NCBI GenBank assembly: GCA_030595665.1
Contig: JAUVCV010000011.1
Span: forward strand, 1 to 60,058
Direction: 5' to 3'
Length of the DNA: 60,058 bases
Source of the DNA: Methanogenium sp.
GTDB lineage: Archaea; Halobacteriota; Methanomicrobia; Methanomicrobiales; Methanomicrobiaceae
Shown: piece after piece, positions 47,197 through 57,700 of the stretch
Position numbering within the stretch: the stretch's first letter is position 1
Layout: every line of letters begins with the position of its first letter
Program-made: the position numbers and the translations under genes
Notes under the pieces: generated by a model
Told to the model about the DNA's origin: nothing
The model's input: only the letters and a program-made list of their open reading frames with translations
The model's database searches: none

Positions 47197-48080
47197 TGGC
47201 AGCTAAAAAGAATACTTCAGATTCAGGCAGCGGGGTCTACCTGAAAAAATCCCCGGTTCTGAAGAGCACACGGGGTGCGGTCGGTGAGACGTGGTGGTCA
47301 AAGAGGTTTGTCCGGGCACTGGAGGATATTAGTGACTCTCCCCGTCTCTCCCGTGGCAAGAGGTATGCCCGGAACGGATCGGTCACATCGATTAGGTATC
47401 AGGCCGGTGTGGTGCAGGCGAAAGTCCGTGGATCCATGCGAACTCCCTATGATGTGACCATTACCTTCAGGGATTATGATTCCGATGAGTGGGAGTCAGT
47501 GATAGACGGGATGGCGGGTCAGGCAATCATTGCTGCCAGACTGTTGTCCGGTGAGATGCCCGAGGAGCTTGAAGAGGTGTTTACCTCGGCGGGTCTGTCT
47601 CTGTTCCCCCGGTCAGATGATGATATTGTTACCACCTGCTCCTGTCCGGACTGGGCAAACCCATGCAAGCATATCGCGGCGGTCTATTATATTCTTGCAG
47701 AATGGTTTGATGAGAATCCGTTCTTCCTGTTTGGTCTTCGCGGCATGGGGCGTGAAGAGGTGCTTGAAGCACTGAGAAAAAGGCGGAGTGCGGTGGCAGT
47801 TGCAGGGACGGATGTTCCTGCTGAAGGTGTAGTGGAAGATGCTGTCTGTGCACATCCCGCTTTCTCACCGGAAGATTATCTTCGGAATTTCTGGAAGGCG
47901 GGGTCCGATCTTGATTTGTTTGAGTTCCGTTTTTATGATGAACCGGTTCCCGCGATACGCCGGCTGGGAAGTGCTCCGTTTACGCTTGGCGGGAAAGACC
48001 TCTCCGAACGACTTCTGCCGGTGTATCCGGTTGCACGAAAGTATGCCCTTGGTCTTACGGATATGGAGAAGGACAGGTAG
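47196..48080 (+). CDS. SWIM zinc-finger protein, partner of the SNF2 ATPase
   Basis: 294 residues. The SWIM motif CSCPDWANPCKHIAAVYY near 147-164 gives CxC...CxH zinc ligands. The N-terminal part (ETWWSKRFVRALEDISDSPR, with RYARNGSVTSI) is typical of the SWIM proteins encoded beside SNF2 helicases in archaea and bacteria. It probably binds DNA or recruits the ATPase. It overlaps the helicase gene by one base (TGATGG). The following 48081-48692 is AT-rich and holds no supported gene, only likely promoter sequence for the next one (CATTTATATCTG near 48578). Confidence 0.9.
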   Translation: MAAKKNTSDSGSGVYLKKSPVLKSTRGAVGETWWSKRFVRALEDISDSPRLSRGKRYARNGSVTSIRYQAGVVQAKVRGSMRTPYDVTITFRDYDSDEWESVIDGMAGQAIIAARLLSGEMPEELEEVFTSAGLSLFPRSDDDIVTTCSCPDWANPCKHIAAVYYILAEWFDENPFFLFGLRGMGREEVLEALRKRRSAVAVAGTDVPAEGVVEDAVCAHPAFSPEDYLRNFWKAGSDLDLFEFRFYDEPVPAIRRLGSAPFTLGGKDLSERLLPVYPVARKYALGLTDMEKDR

Positions 48081-48692
48081 ACTGTGGAGTGTGATCTGAG
48101 TCCGGGTGTGTTCGGACAGTTCGCAGAAAGAGGATGTATCCGTGGGCCGGATGGCTGATGCCCGCCGGAGGAAATCATTCTTCTTTTCTTTCTCTGTGTT
48201 CTTTTCCCGGATGTCTGTGTGATTCATTTTCACGGCTGCCTATGGTCAGACAGGTGCTGCCGGTTTTGTATGAATACTCTCTCTTTACAGCAGGACTGAT
48301 ACTCCGGGGGTCTGGAGATTATGGTGAACCAAAGGTGGTATGGCTGCGCATCATTGATCGCTGATGTATTTTTGTTTGTTTTGCTGTTTGTTCTGTGATT
48401 ATTGGTTTTTTATATATTCATTGGTTTTTGGTCGTTCTTTTCGCAATTCGGTCTCATTTTGCGAACTTAATCTGAAAAGACGTTTTCTGGCGGGTTTTAT
48501 GTGGTTCATCAATGCCCGAAAATATAAATCGGATTAATTTATTGTCGTTTACAATATATCTGAAAATATCAGAACTCATTTATATCTGCTTTCGAGAGAC
48601 TCCCTCAGTATATCGTATACAGGATGAGACGGGATGAATGTTGATACGTCAATTATGAGAATAATATGTTCTGCAGAGTCAGGTGACTGGAT

Positions 48693-51600
48693 ATGAAGGG
48701 GACAGGTGTTTTGTTCTGTCTGTTGCTGCTGCTCTGTTGTGTGGTCGCGCCGGTGGCTGCGGGGTCGCCGACAACCGAGGTTACCGTCAGTAAACTGGCT
48801 GCTGATGGTAGTCTCATTGCGACAAAAACAGTTGACTACCACTGGATGGAAGAAAATCTGCCCATTCAGGGTGACGGAATTACGCATTACTACCACGAAG
48901 GGCCTGCGCTGGGTAATGAAGACGGGATAATCAGATGGGATATAAATGAGACCGGGAATATCGAAGAGAAAGACTATGGCGCCCTGAAGGGCACGGATGT
49001 CAAAGATCTTTGTGAACTGGTCGGCGGGATGAGTTCTGATGATACGGTCAGAATTATAGCCAATGACGGGATGTCCAAACGTTTTGGATACCGGAATGTC
49101 TACACTCCCGAACCCCGGCAGGGCCCGATGGTTGTTACGTGGTGGCGGCCGGATCTGGGGTATCCTCCGGGTTACAAGGAAGGCATGCGCCTGATCTTCT
49201 TTGCCGACAACTCGACCAACCCCTGGGGCTGGCATGTCTTTGGAAACTGGGACATGCGTGAGTGCATGGACGAGCAGTTCTGGCACTACTATGCGGCAGG
49301 AAAGGATGACTATTATCCAGCAACAACCGGATATGCGGTAAAATATGTCAACCGGGTAATTATTCAATCTCAGGACCCGGCTCCCCTCTTCAGGGTATTT
49401 TTTGACGCAGACCAGACCTCTGGCTGTGCCCCGTTTACGGTTGCATTTACCCCGGAGACATCCGCTGACACTCCGACCGGGTGGCACTGGGACTTTGGTG
49501 ACAATGCTACTTCAACCGATCAGAATCCTGTGCACGAGTACACCAAATCCGGCACCTACACGGTCACCCTGACCGTGACGAACGTGGAAGGTTCGGCGTC
49601 CTGGACAAAAAAGGATTATATTACTGTGACCAATCTGCCGCTCCTGACCACAATCACGGTTCTGCCCTCTGAGGCAAGCCTCGTGAGTGGTACGACCCGG
49701 GAGTTTACTGCTCTTGCAAAGGATCAGTACGGGAAGTTGATGATGGGTGTTCCGGTCACCTGGTCATGTGCCAATACATCTGTCGGAACTGTGGATGTGA
49801 ACGGACTATTTACGGCGCTTACTGAGGGAACAACTGAAATTTCTGCAACTTCAGGCGGGATGTCCGGACAGGCGACCATGACGGTGGGAGAGGCCCCGCC
49901 TGAACCAAAGACCATCACTGTCGATGCCGGTGGTGCGGGGGATTTCACTTTGATTCAGGAGGCAATCATTGCCGCCAATCCGGGTGACAACGTCATGGTT
50001 CGTGAGGGAACCTATACGGAGAATGTCAGGGTTGACAAGCGTCTCTCTCTTCTGTCAGAAGAGGGGGCGACCGTTGCCGCGGCTGATTCGGGCAGGAGTG
50101 CGATTGAGGTGACTGTCGGGAATGTTGTTGTAGACGGTTTTACCGTGACCGGCGCAACCAGTACCGGATGTTCCGGTCTTCTGGTGAATGGGGTGCAGCA
50201 CTGCATCGTCAGCAACATCACATCCACCCGCAATTATAATGGACTTGTTCTGGAGGCTGCCGGGGATAGTGTTCTCCGTGACTGTGCTGCGGATACGAAT
50301 TCCCTGAATGGTATTCTGGTGAATAACACCGGGAACTCGCTGGTCGATGGCTGTCTGTCATCCGGGAATTCACTCAATGGCATTAAGCTGTACGGGGCAG
50401 AGGATACGACACTTGCACATTGTATACTATCGGAAAACCCTCATTATGGCATTTTGGTGGAGGAATCGTCAGGCTCAGAGATCCGGGCGTCTGATATGAC
50501 TGCCAACAGCAAGAATGGGATATATATTCTGAGTTCCTGCGGGATCCGGGTAGTGAAGAGTAATATCTCCGGGAATAAAGATGGCGGAATACGAACGAAA
50601 GGTTCTTCTGACCTCAGGATTGAGGAAAACACCATCATCGATAATCCCGGTAATTTAGACGCTATATACATGTTTGGGGGTGTGAATAACACCATATCCA
50701 ATAACACGATCAACGATGATAGCTTTTTTTCCACCATTAAAAATTCTGTTATCTCCGGAAATTGCATATCCGGAGGGTATTGTGGGATCTTCCTGTATGA
50801 TTCCTCCAATGGTAATCTTGTTTCTGACAACAGGGTGACACAGAGTGGTATTGGTATAAAAATTACGTCCAGCAGCACGGGAAACATCATCGTCAACAAT
50901 ACCTGCACAGATTGCACTTCATGTGGTTTACAGACCAAATTTGAGTCAGACTGGAACCAGATATATCTGAATAATTTTGGTGAGAGTTCAGTGAACCAGG
51001 CCGGCTGGACGAGCTATAAATCGTCGAACAACACTGCCAACACTCCGGGGCCTGTTGACTATATTTACAATGGCACCCTCCATTACGGCTATCTTGGCAA
51101 TTACTACTGTGACTACACCGGGACTGATGCCGACGGCGACGGGGTTGGCGAGATGGTCTACAATGCCTCTGCAACTGACCATGACTACTATCCCCTGGTC
51201 GCATGTCTCAGTGAATATGAAATCCTTCCGCATGAGCAGATCGTGCATGGACCGTACATCACTAAAACAACGGGAACAGAAGCGACCATCAGCTGGAAGA
51301 CCGATATACCATCGACCGGACAGGTGGACTATGCCATTGAGGCGGACTATTTCTCCCGTGGCTATGGCAGGAGTGTGGTGAGTGATGAGGAATCTCTTCT
51401 CCATCATGTGCGCCTGACCGGTCTTATGCCCGGGATGACCTACCACTATCAGGTGACGGCCGGGGTGAATGTGACAGAGGATCACAACTTCAGGACGTTC
51501 CCAGAGTCAGGTTCATTTGATTTTATCGTTTATGGCGATTCACAGGAGCAGCTGCCGGACTTTACCCAGCTTGAGCGGCACAAACTTGTTGCCGACAGGA

Positions 51601-53156
51601 TTGCAGAGGAGGAGAAGGATGTCTCTTTTGTGCTCCATGTGGGCGACACCGTAGGTGACCCTGAGAATCCTGAGGAATGGGACCGGTTCTTTGCAGCCGG
51701 AGGGGCGATGCTTGCGAACACGACCATCTACCCCATCACCGGTAATCATGAAGAGATAGATAATGGAGTCACCTACTACGAGGCCTTTGATATGCCTCAG
51801 TGGTACTCCTTTGACTGTGGTGATGCACACTTCACAATGCTTGATTCCAGTGATATTTCCGGTTCCCGGATGACTGAGCAGACCGCCTGGCTCAGAAACG
51901 ATCTTGCATCGAACACCGCCCCCTGGAAATTTGCGGCCTTCCACCACCCGCCATACAGTTCCGGCACCCGGCATCCCGGCGGCTGGCTAAACTTCCGCGA
52001 CCTCTGGGGCCCGGTTTTCGAGGAGAACGATGTGAATGCGGTCTTCAATGGCCATGTCCACTCATACCAGCGGTATCTGGTCAATGGCATCCAGTATGTG
52101 GTGGCAGCAACCGGCGGAGGGCCGATGTACACGCTGACTGATGAGAAGACCACCGGCTACCAGAACAGTCTGGAGAATACTCTTGGATATACGAGAGTGC
52201 ATCTGGATGCAGTGAATGAAACGGTAGTAATGGAGTTTATGCCTGTTGCAGAGATTTCCGGTGACAACAAGGAGGTGCTTTCGATATATCCGAGAGGCTC
52301 GGTCTTTGAGAGTGTGGTTGTGGAACTATCGCGTACGCCTGATCTCGTGCCGGAAGCATTCACTCTGCCTGCGCAGGTCTATGCGGGGGAGAACAACACG
52401 ATAGGTCTGAGTGTTGCCAACCGGGGGAGTGAGGTATCCAGTTCCTTTGAACTTTCACTATCTGCGGAAGGAACGGAGATTGGAGTAACGGAGGTGGGGA
52501 GTCTTGAACCCGGTGCTGCAACGGAGGTGTCCTTTGTCTGGAGACCTGCGTCTGCGAGCACGTATGAACTGACTGCCCTGGTAATCGGCGGTGGTGAAGA
52601 GGATGAAGATAACAATTCCCTCGTAGCATCAGTGACCGTAATCAGGCGTGGAGGTTCCGGTCCTAAGGATGATACGCTTGACCTGAAGTCCGGCTGGAAC
52701 TTTGTCTCGACTCCGAAGCGGCTTGCTTCCGGTAGTGATACGGTGGCCGTCTTTGCCTCGCCGGATCCGTCCGGCCACTCTGTCCTGACCTATGATGCAG
52801 ACGGCTGGAAGGCACTGGACACTGAAGACCGGATTCAGGTGCTTGACGGTCTCTGGGTTTATTCCGGTACGGATGCATCCGTCAACCTGACGTATGACTC
52901 CAATCCCCGGCAGATCCCGGCGATGAAACCGCTTACCGCCGGATGGAATGCCATTGGTTTCTCGGATCTTGATTCCGCTCCTGCAACAGATGCCCTTGTC
53001 AGTCTTACGAACTGGTCATCACTGGTGGGCTATGATGCCGATACCCAGACCTATGAACTGGCGGCCCGTCCTGCTGATGGTGCAATCATGTCTCCGGGAC
53101 AGGGCTATTGGCTTTGTGTGGATACGGATGGTAGCCTCGCGGCCATCGGAGCCTGA
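48693..53156 (+). CDS. secreted multidomain protein: shared module, PKD, Ig-like, beta helix, purple-acid-phosphatase-like domain, CARDB
   Basis: 1487 residues. Order: signal peptide (1-23); shared ~190-residue module (about 28-220, with GTDVKDLCELVGG, VVTWW and GMRLIFF); PKD (about 232-312, WHWDFGDNAT); Ig-like Big-2 (315-400); NosD-type right-handed beta helix (405-830). A fibronectin-III-like domain (845-935) leads into a metallophosphoesterase (940-1180) with YGDSQ, HVGDTVGD, GNHEE, HHPPYSSG and GHVHSYQR, an intact purple-acid-phosphatase metal site. CARDB (1210-1310) and the shared C-terminal module (1328-1487, GWNFVSTPK ... GYWL) follow. No membrane anchor is seen. It likely hydrolyses phosphoesters outside the cell. 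Confidence 0.88.
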   Translation: MKGTGVLFCLLLLLCCVVAPVAAGSPTTEVTVSKLAADGSLIATKTVDYHWMEENLPIQGDGITHYYHEGPALGNEDGIIRWDINETGNIEEKDYGALKGTDVKDLCELVGGMSSDDTVRIIANDGMSKRFGYRNVYTPEPRQGPMVVTWWRPDLGYPPGYKEGMRLIFFADNSTNPWGWHVFGNWDMRECMDEQFWHYYAAGKDDYYPATTGYAVKYVNRVIIQSQDPAPLFRVFFDADQTSGCAPFTVAFTPETSADTPTGWHWDFGDNATSTDQNPVHEYTKSGTYTVTLTVTNVEGSASWTKKDYITVTNLPLLTTITVLPSEASLVSGTTREFTALAKDQYGKLMMGVPVTWSCANTSVGTVDVNGLFTALTEGTTEISATSGGMSGQATMTVGEAPPEPKTITVDAGGAGDFTLIQEAIIAANPGDNVMVREGTYTENVRVDKRLSLLSEEGATVAAADSGRSAIEVTVGNVVVDGFTVTGATSTGCSGLLVNGVQHCIVSNITSTRNYNGLVLEAAGDSVLRDCAADTNSLNGILVNNTGNSLVDGCLSSGNSLNGIKLYGAEDTTLAHCILSENPHYGILVEESSGSEIRASDMTANSKNGIYILSSCGIRVVKSNISGNKDGGIRTKGSSDLRIEENTIIDNPGNLDAIYMFGGVNNTISNNTINDDSFFSTIKNSVISGNCISGGYCGIFLYDSSNGNLVSDNRVTQSGIGIKITSSSTGNIIVNNTCTDCTSCGLQTKFESDWNQIYLNNFGESSVNQAGWTSYKSSNNTANTPGPVDYIYNGTLHYGYLGNYYCDYTGTDADGDGVGEMVYNASATDHDYYPLVACLSEYEILPHEQIVHGPYITKTTGTEATISWKTDIPSTGQVDYAIEADYFSRGYGRSVVSDEESLLHHVRLTGLMPGMTYHYQVTAGVNVTEDHNFRTFPESGSFDFIVYGDSQEQLPDFTQLERHKLVADRIAEEEKDVSFVLHVGDTVGDPENPEEWDRFFAAGGAMLANTTIYPITGNHEEIDNGVTYYEAFDMPQWYSFDCGDAHFTMLDSSDISGSRMTEQTAWLRNDLASNTAPWKFAAFHHPPYSSGTRHPGGWLNFRDLWGPVFEENDVNAVFNGHVHSYQRYLVNGIQYVVAATGGGPMYTLTDEKTTGYQNSLENTLGYTRVHLDAVNETVVMEFMPVAEISGDNKEVLSIYPRGSVFESVVVELSRTPDLVPEAFTLPAQVYAGENNTIGLSVANRGSEVSSSFELSLSAEGTEIGVTEVGSLEPGAATEVSFVWRPASASTYELTALVIGGGEEDEDNNSLVASVTVIRRGGSGPKDDTLDLKSGWNFVSTPKRLASGSDTVAVFASPDPSGHSVLTYDADGWKALDTEDRIQVLDGLWVYSGTDASVNLTYDSNPRQIPAMKPLTAGWNAIGFSDLDSAPATDALVSLTNWSSLVGYDADTQTYELAARPADGAIMSPGQGYWLCVDTDGSLAAIGA

Positions 53157-53533
53157 ATCATCTTTCTTTTTTAATTTTGATGGCGATATTCGCTGCAAAT
53201 ATATATTTGTGTGATGTAATGTGTGGGCCATATCTGGTGCGCGCAATATATTCCCTCTATTTGCAGGGGCCTTTCCCGGTATAAGGGCTCGTGGGTCGAA
53301 TATATCGAATAACTGGATCATGTGGCTTATTTTTACGTTTTAATTGATAAATGGTAATATTTTGATTATCGGGTCACTCTAATCGCTCTGATAGTCCGTT
53401 TGATCTGTTTTTGCAGGTCAATTTTATTAATATAATCTGGTTTACAAACCGGTGATAAAAATCAAAATGGTTTTATATTGATCTCAAAGAGGTCTATTGG
53501 TCAGGGGTTAGTATTCTGGCCAAGGTAATAACA
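53157..53533. other. AT-rich intergenic region with promoter-like sequence
   Basis: A T run (TTTCTTTTTTAATTTT) follows the stop of the 1487-residue gene and may terminate it. GGTTTTATATTGAT near 53469-53482 is TATA-like for the gene at 53534. GGTTTACAAACC near 53440-53451 is a small inverted repeat. No gene is supported here. Confidence 0.4.
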
Positions 53534-54718
53534 ATGAAAAAAGATAGATTTTCCGGATACGGATTTTCGGCGCTCTTCTGCCTCTGCGTGATCTGCGCAG
53601 TGTTAGTGGCTCCGGCAGCAGCGGGGACAGAGAGTGTCACCGTAACGAAGTACTGCGACAACAACTACTCAGTTGTTGACGACTCAGAAACCATTAGCTA
53701 TACGGACATGAGAGAGAACTTCACTCATGTTGTGAGCAATGGTGAAATCTACATGCAGGGCCCGGTCTTTGAGGACGAGTGGATTGCCGCTGGTTTCAAT
53801 GCAAGTGACTACAACGTCTGGGACGAGGACGAAGTAGGCGTCAACCTTGTTAGCTACGGCGCCCACAACGGCACCTCCATAGGGGATCTCCTTATAAGGG
53901 TTGAAAATATGAGTCCGGGCGCCGAACTGATGGTCGCTGACTCCACCTACCCGAAGGCAGACCGCTACTTCAGCTACGACAATGTCTACACTCCTGGCCC
54001 CAGCAAGGGTGACATGGTTCTCACCTGGTGGGACTCCGTGGACGGCTTTGCTCCTAACTGGGGCAAGGGCATGAGACTCTACTTCTACAACGAAACCGAG
54101 AACAACTTCACCAACTGGGATATGCACAATTCGCTGCCATCCTGGTACTGGAAGAACTACAGCGTCACGTACCCCTCTGCAAAGGGTCTCTCTGTCCAGA
54201 CCGTTGACACAATCAAGATCTTCCCGGCTCACCGCTATGACTTCGCCACCGGCGGAGACACGGTTGAGTCTGCGTATAAGGGCGAAGTCGGTGCCTCTCC
54301 AGCCGTGAACGAGCCGAGCGACGCCGTTAATACATCCAAGATTGCGACGGTTGACAGCGTATTCGAGACAACCTCGAGTGTGAACAACGACAAATTCGCT
54401 GCACAGCGCTTTGTCTTCGACCTTTCTGAAGATGCAGCCAACATCGAGAAGCTGGCCTTCACCTGGACCGGCACCAGCAGCCATGACAAAGACTCAGCAA
54501 ACCAGGACGCCACCACCTACATCTGGGACGGCACCGGCTACGATGCATTCACCGGCGACATCACCTCAGGCATCAGCGATTATGTCGTTAACGGTGACGT
54601 TACGGTGCTCGTGAAGCAGAATGCTGCTCAGTATGTTGATGATGACGAGAATGTATTCAAGTCACACCTTGAAACCGACTATGTAAAGCTCGTGGTGACG
54701 CATCACCACTCCAACTAA
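53534..54718 (+). CDS. secreted protein with the shared ~190-residue module and a C-terminal beta domain
   Basis: 394 residues: a signal peptide ending near 32 (VAPAAAG), the shared module at about 36-235 (MQGPVFEDEW, GTSIGDLLIRVENM, MVLTWWDS, GKGMRLYFYN, FTNWDMHNS, VDTIKIFP), then a beta-rich domain (236-394) resembling carbohydrate-binding or DNRLRE-type folds. It ends VTHHHSN. It has no anchor. The next gene starts 31 bases downstream, so the two may be cotranscribed. The function of the module is unknown; a distant similarity to the sulfite-oxidase (Oxidored_molyb) fold is my inference. Confidence 0.82.
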   Translation: MKKDRFSGYGFSALFCLCVICAVLVAPAAAGTESVTVTKYCDNNYSVVDDSETISYTDMRENFTHVVSNGEIYMQGPVFEDEWIAAGFNASDYNVWDEDEVGVNLVSYGAHNGTSIGDLLIRVENMSPGAELMVADSTYPKADRYFSYDNVYTPGPSKGDMVLTWWDSVDGFAPNWGKGMRLYFYNETENNFTNWDMHNSLPSWYWKNYSVTYPSAKGLSVQTVDTIKIFPAHRYDFATGGDTVESAYKGEVGASPAVNEPSDAVNTSKIATVDSVFETTSSVNNDKFAAQRFVFDLSEDAANIEKLAFTWTGTSSHDKDSANQDATTYIWDGTGYDAFTGDITSGISDYVVNGDVTVLVKQNAAQYVDDDENVFKSHLETDYVKLVVTHHHSN

Positions 54719-54749
54719 CCCTTTTTTCCTTTTTCTTTGAGTGATTGAA

Positions 54750-57700
54750 ATGAAAAAACTGAATTTACTATTATTATCATCCCTTATTCTGCTCTCTTTC
54801 ATCTGCACGCCGGTTCTGGCGACGACCTGGTACGTTGACGACAACGGAGATGCTGCGGATTACAAAACTATTGAGAATGCCCTCAGAGCCGCGGTACCAG
54901 GCGATACGATTCTGATCCAGCCGGGCACCTATTCATATTTTGCTGTAAGTAAATCGCATCTTACCATTCAGGCCCTCACCAATGACGGCCCGGTAGTTGT
55001 GGATTGTGCAAATTCCGAAGGCATCAGATTGCCATCCGGGGGCAATGAGGACGGGACCGGGACAGTTATTGATGGGCTGACGATAATTAACAGTACATGT
55101 GGTCTCCGGCTTGGGGTATATGGGCCTGCACCGGATACGATCATCCGGAACTGTGTCTTTGATGGGATGACAGCCTCCATTGCGCTGGAGGTTCCGAACT
55201 GCACATTTGCAAACAACAGGATCCAAAATAATTTCGCCGATTACACAGCAGTTGATGTAAAGAGTGCATCCGCCAGGATCGTTAACAACACCTTCGTCAA
55301 CTTTCCTGGAAAATGGAGTGCCTTATATCTCAGAATAGAATCTGCAAACGCGACCGTTGAGGACAATGTCTTTGAGAACTGCACGTGCCCTTATGCCCTA
55401 ACTATTCGAGAAATAAATGGTTGCACTGTCGCCAACAACACCTTCAAGGACAATGTTGGTGACGCGATTAGAATCTGGAAGGCAGCGGCAACCAATAGCA
55501 CCATCACCAGGAACACATTTACTGGAAATGGAGGCATTATCTACTGGAGAGAGGCAGGCGACAACAACCGGATCTTCCTCAACACCTTCACCGACAATAA
55601 TGGTGCCTTCACCATCCACGCTGGCACCACCGCCCCGACCACCACCTACTGGACATCCCCTGAGCCCGTCACCTACACCTACGAGGGCACGGAGTACACT
55701 GGGTACCTCGGCAACTTCTGGTCGGACTACACCGGAACGGATGAGGACGGCGACGGTGTCATAGACACAGCCTACGAACTTCCCGACAGTCTGGGCACTG
55801 ACCATGCGCCGCTGATGGCTGCGCACCCAAACTATCCGCTTGTGCTGCCGCATGAGCCGGAGACCCTGTATGTCGATGACGATTCCGGGGCAGACTTCCA
55901 GAGCATCCAGGCGGCTGTGACCGCTGCATATGCCGGTGACACCATCGTCGTGAAGGCCGGCGCCTACACCGAGAATGTGCTGGTCGACAAACAGCTCACC
56001 ATCCGGTCCGAGAATGGTTCCGATGCGGTCACCGTGAGCGCCACATCAGCGGACGCTCCGGTATTCGATCTCAATGCCGACGGCATCATCATTGAAGGCT
56101 TCTCCGTCAGGGGACTGACCAACGAGCATGTCGCCGGTATCGAGATCGTTAACTTCAGTGACTGTGAAGTCCGCTACAATGACTGTGCCAACTGCTACAA
56201 TGGTATCCACATCGGAAACGGTGTTGAGGAGACCGCCACCGGCAACATTGTCGAAGAGAACTACTGCCATGAGAACACCAGACGCGGTATCAGCCTCCGG
56301 GACCAGGTCACCGGCAACATCGTCTACAACAACACCTGCAGAGACAACGAAGATGGCGAGATATGCGTCAAGGATACTCCCCATAACAACATAATCTGGG
56401 CCAACACCTTCGACGGCACCGTCGAAATCAAGACAAATAACATCTGTCACTCGCCTGAAGAGGTCACCTACACCTACGGCGACACCGGGTTCACCGGCTA
56501 TGTCGGCAACTACTACAGCGGATACACCGGTGAGGACGTTGCCGGAGACGGCATCGGCGACACGCCGATGTCATACGGCACCTACAAAGACGACTACCCC
56601 ATGATGGGTGAATGGAACAACAACGTCATACAAAAAGCAGGTTCGGTTGTCACCGTGATCAACCTCAGCCCGGCCAATGCTGAACTCGAAGAACACGAAG
56701 AATGGTCGTTCTCTGCTTCAGGCATTGACCAGTACGATGAGAGCATGTCCGATCTGACCTTCACCTGGGCCAGCAGCAACGAGACCGTCGGCACCGCAAA
56801 TGCGACCGGCTTCTTTACCGCCGGTGCTCCGGGTGTGACCACCCTCACGGCAACAAATGACAGCGTGTCGGGATCTGCTGACATCACCGTCATCTCCACC
56901 GAAGGACTTCCTTCCGTGCATATCATCCGGTATGCTGACGACGGCACGACCATCGCAGGCGAAGCTACTGTTACCATCGGATGGATGGAACGCCACCTCA
57001 CCGTCTACGGCGGCGAGACCGGTACTGAACTCCATTTCCAGGGCCCGGTCTTTGAGGGCGCCTGGAATGACGCTCATCCCAATGAAGCCTATAACTTCTG
57101 GGATCCTGAAGAGAGCATCAATGCCAATCCCGGAAAGATCAGTGAAGTCGTAAAAGGCACGTCAGTGCATGACCTCTGCGACCTCGCAGGCGGCGCCTCT
57201 GATGGCAATGTGATTACATTCAGTTCTACTGACGGCTTCACCTCCAGTCTCCCCTACTCCCCGGTTTATGAACCACAGGTCCGGCAGGGAGAGGCCATTC
57301 TTGCATGGTGGACCGAAGAAAAAGGGTACACTCCTGCTTACAGTAACGGGCCACGTCTCTTCTTCATGGCAGACGACGGTATATTCGGCAACTGGGATAT
57401 GCATGAGTGCATTGATGAACAGTACTGGCACTACTACGAGGACATGCCCTCGGTTGCAGGAATCTCTGCTAAAATGGTTTCAACCATCGAGATTTTCCCG
57501 GAAACCAGAACCGACTGGACACTGGCGCTCGACGGCGTGATATCAGAGACCATCGACCGTACCGCATTTGAAAGCGGCGTTGTCTGTCACAAAGCGACCT
57601 GGGAAGATGGTGAAAACCTCTGGTCCGGTATGCCGCTCTGGCTCCTTTGCGGCTGGGTCGATGACGCGGACACCCACGGTACGTTCAATGATGAACTTGC

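Noticed and set aside
48134-48364. 76-residue plus-strand frame downstream of the SWIM gene
   Set aside because: No ribosome binding site and low-complexity N-terminal half; its last 40 residues look more protein-like but nothing recognisable supports a gene.
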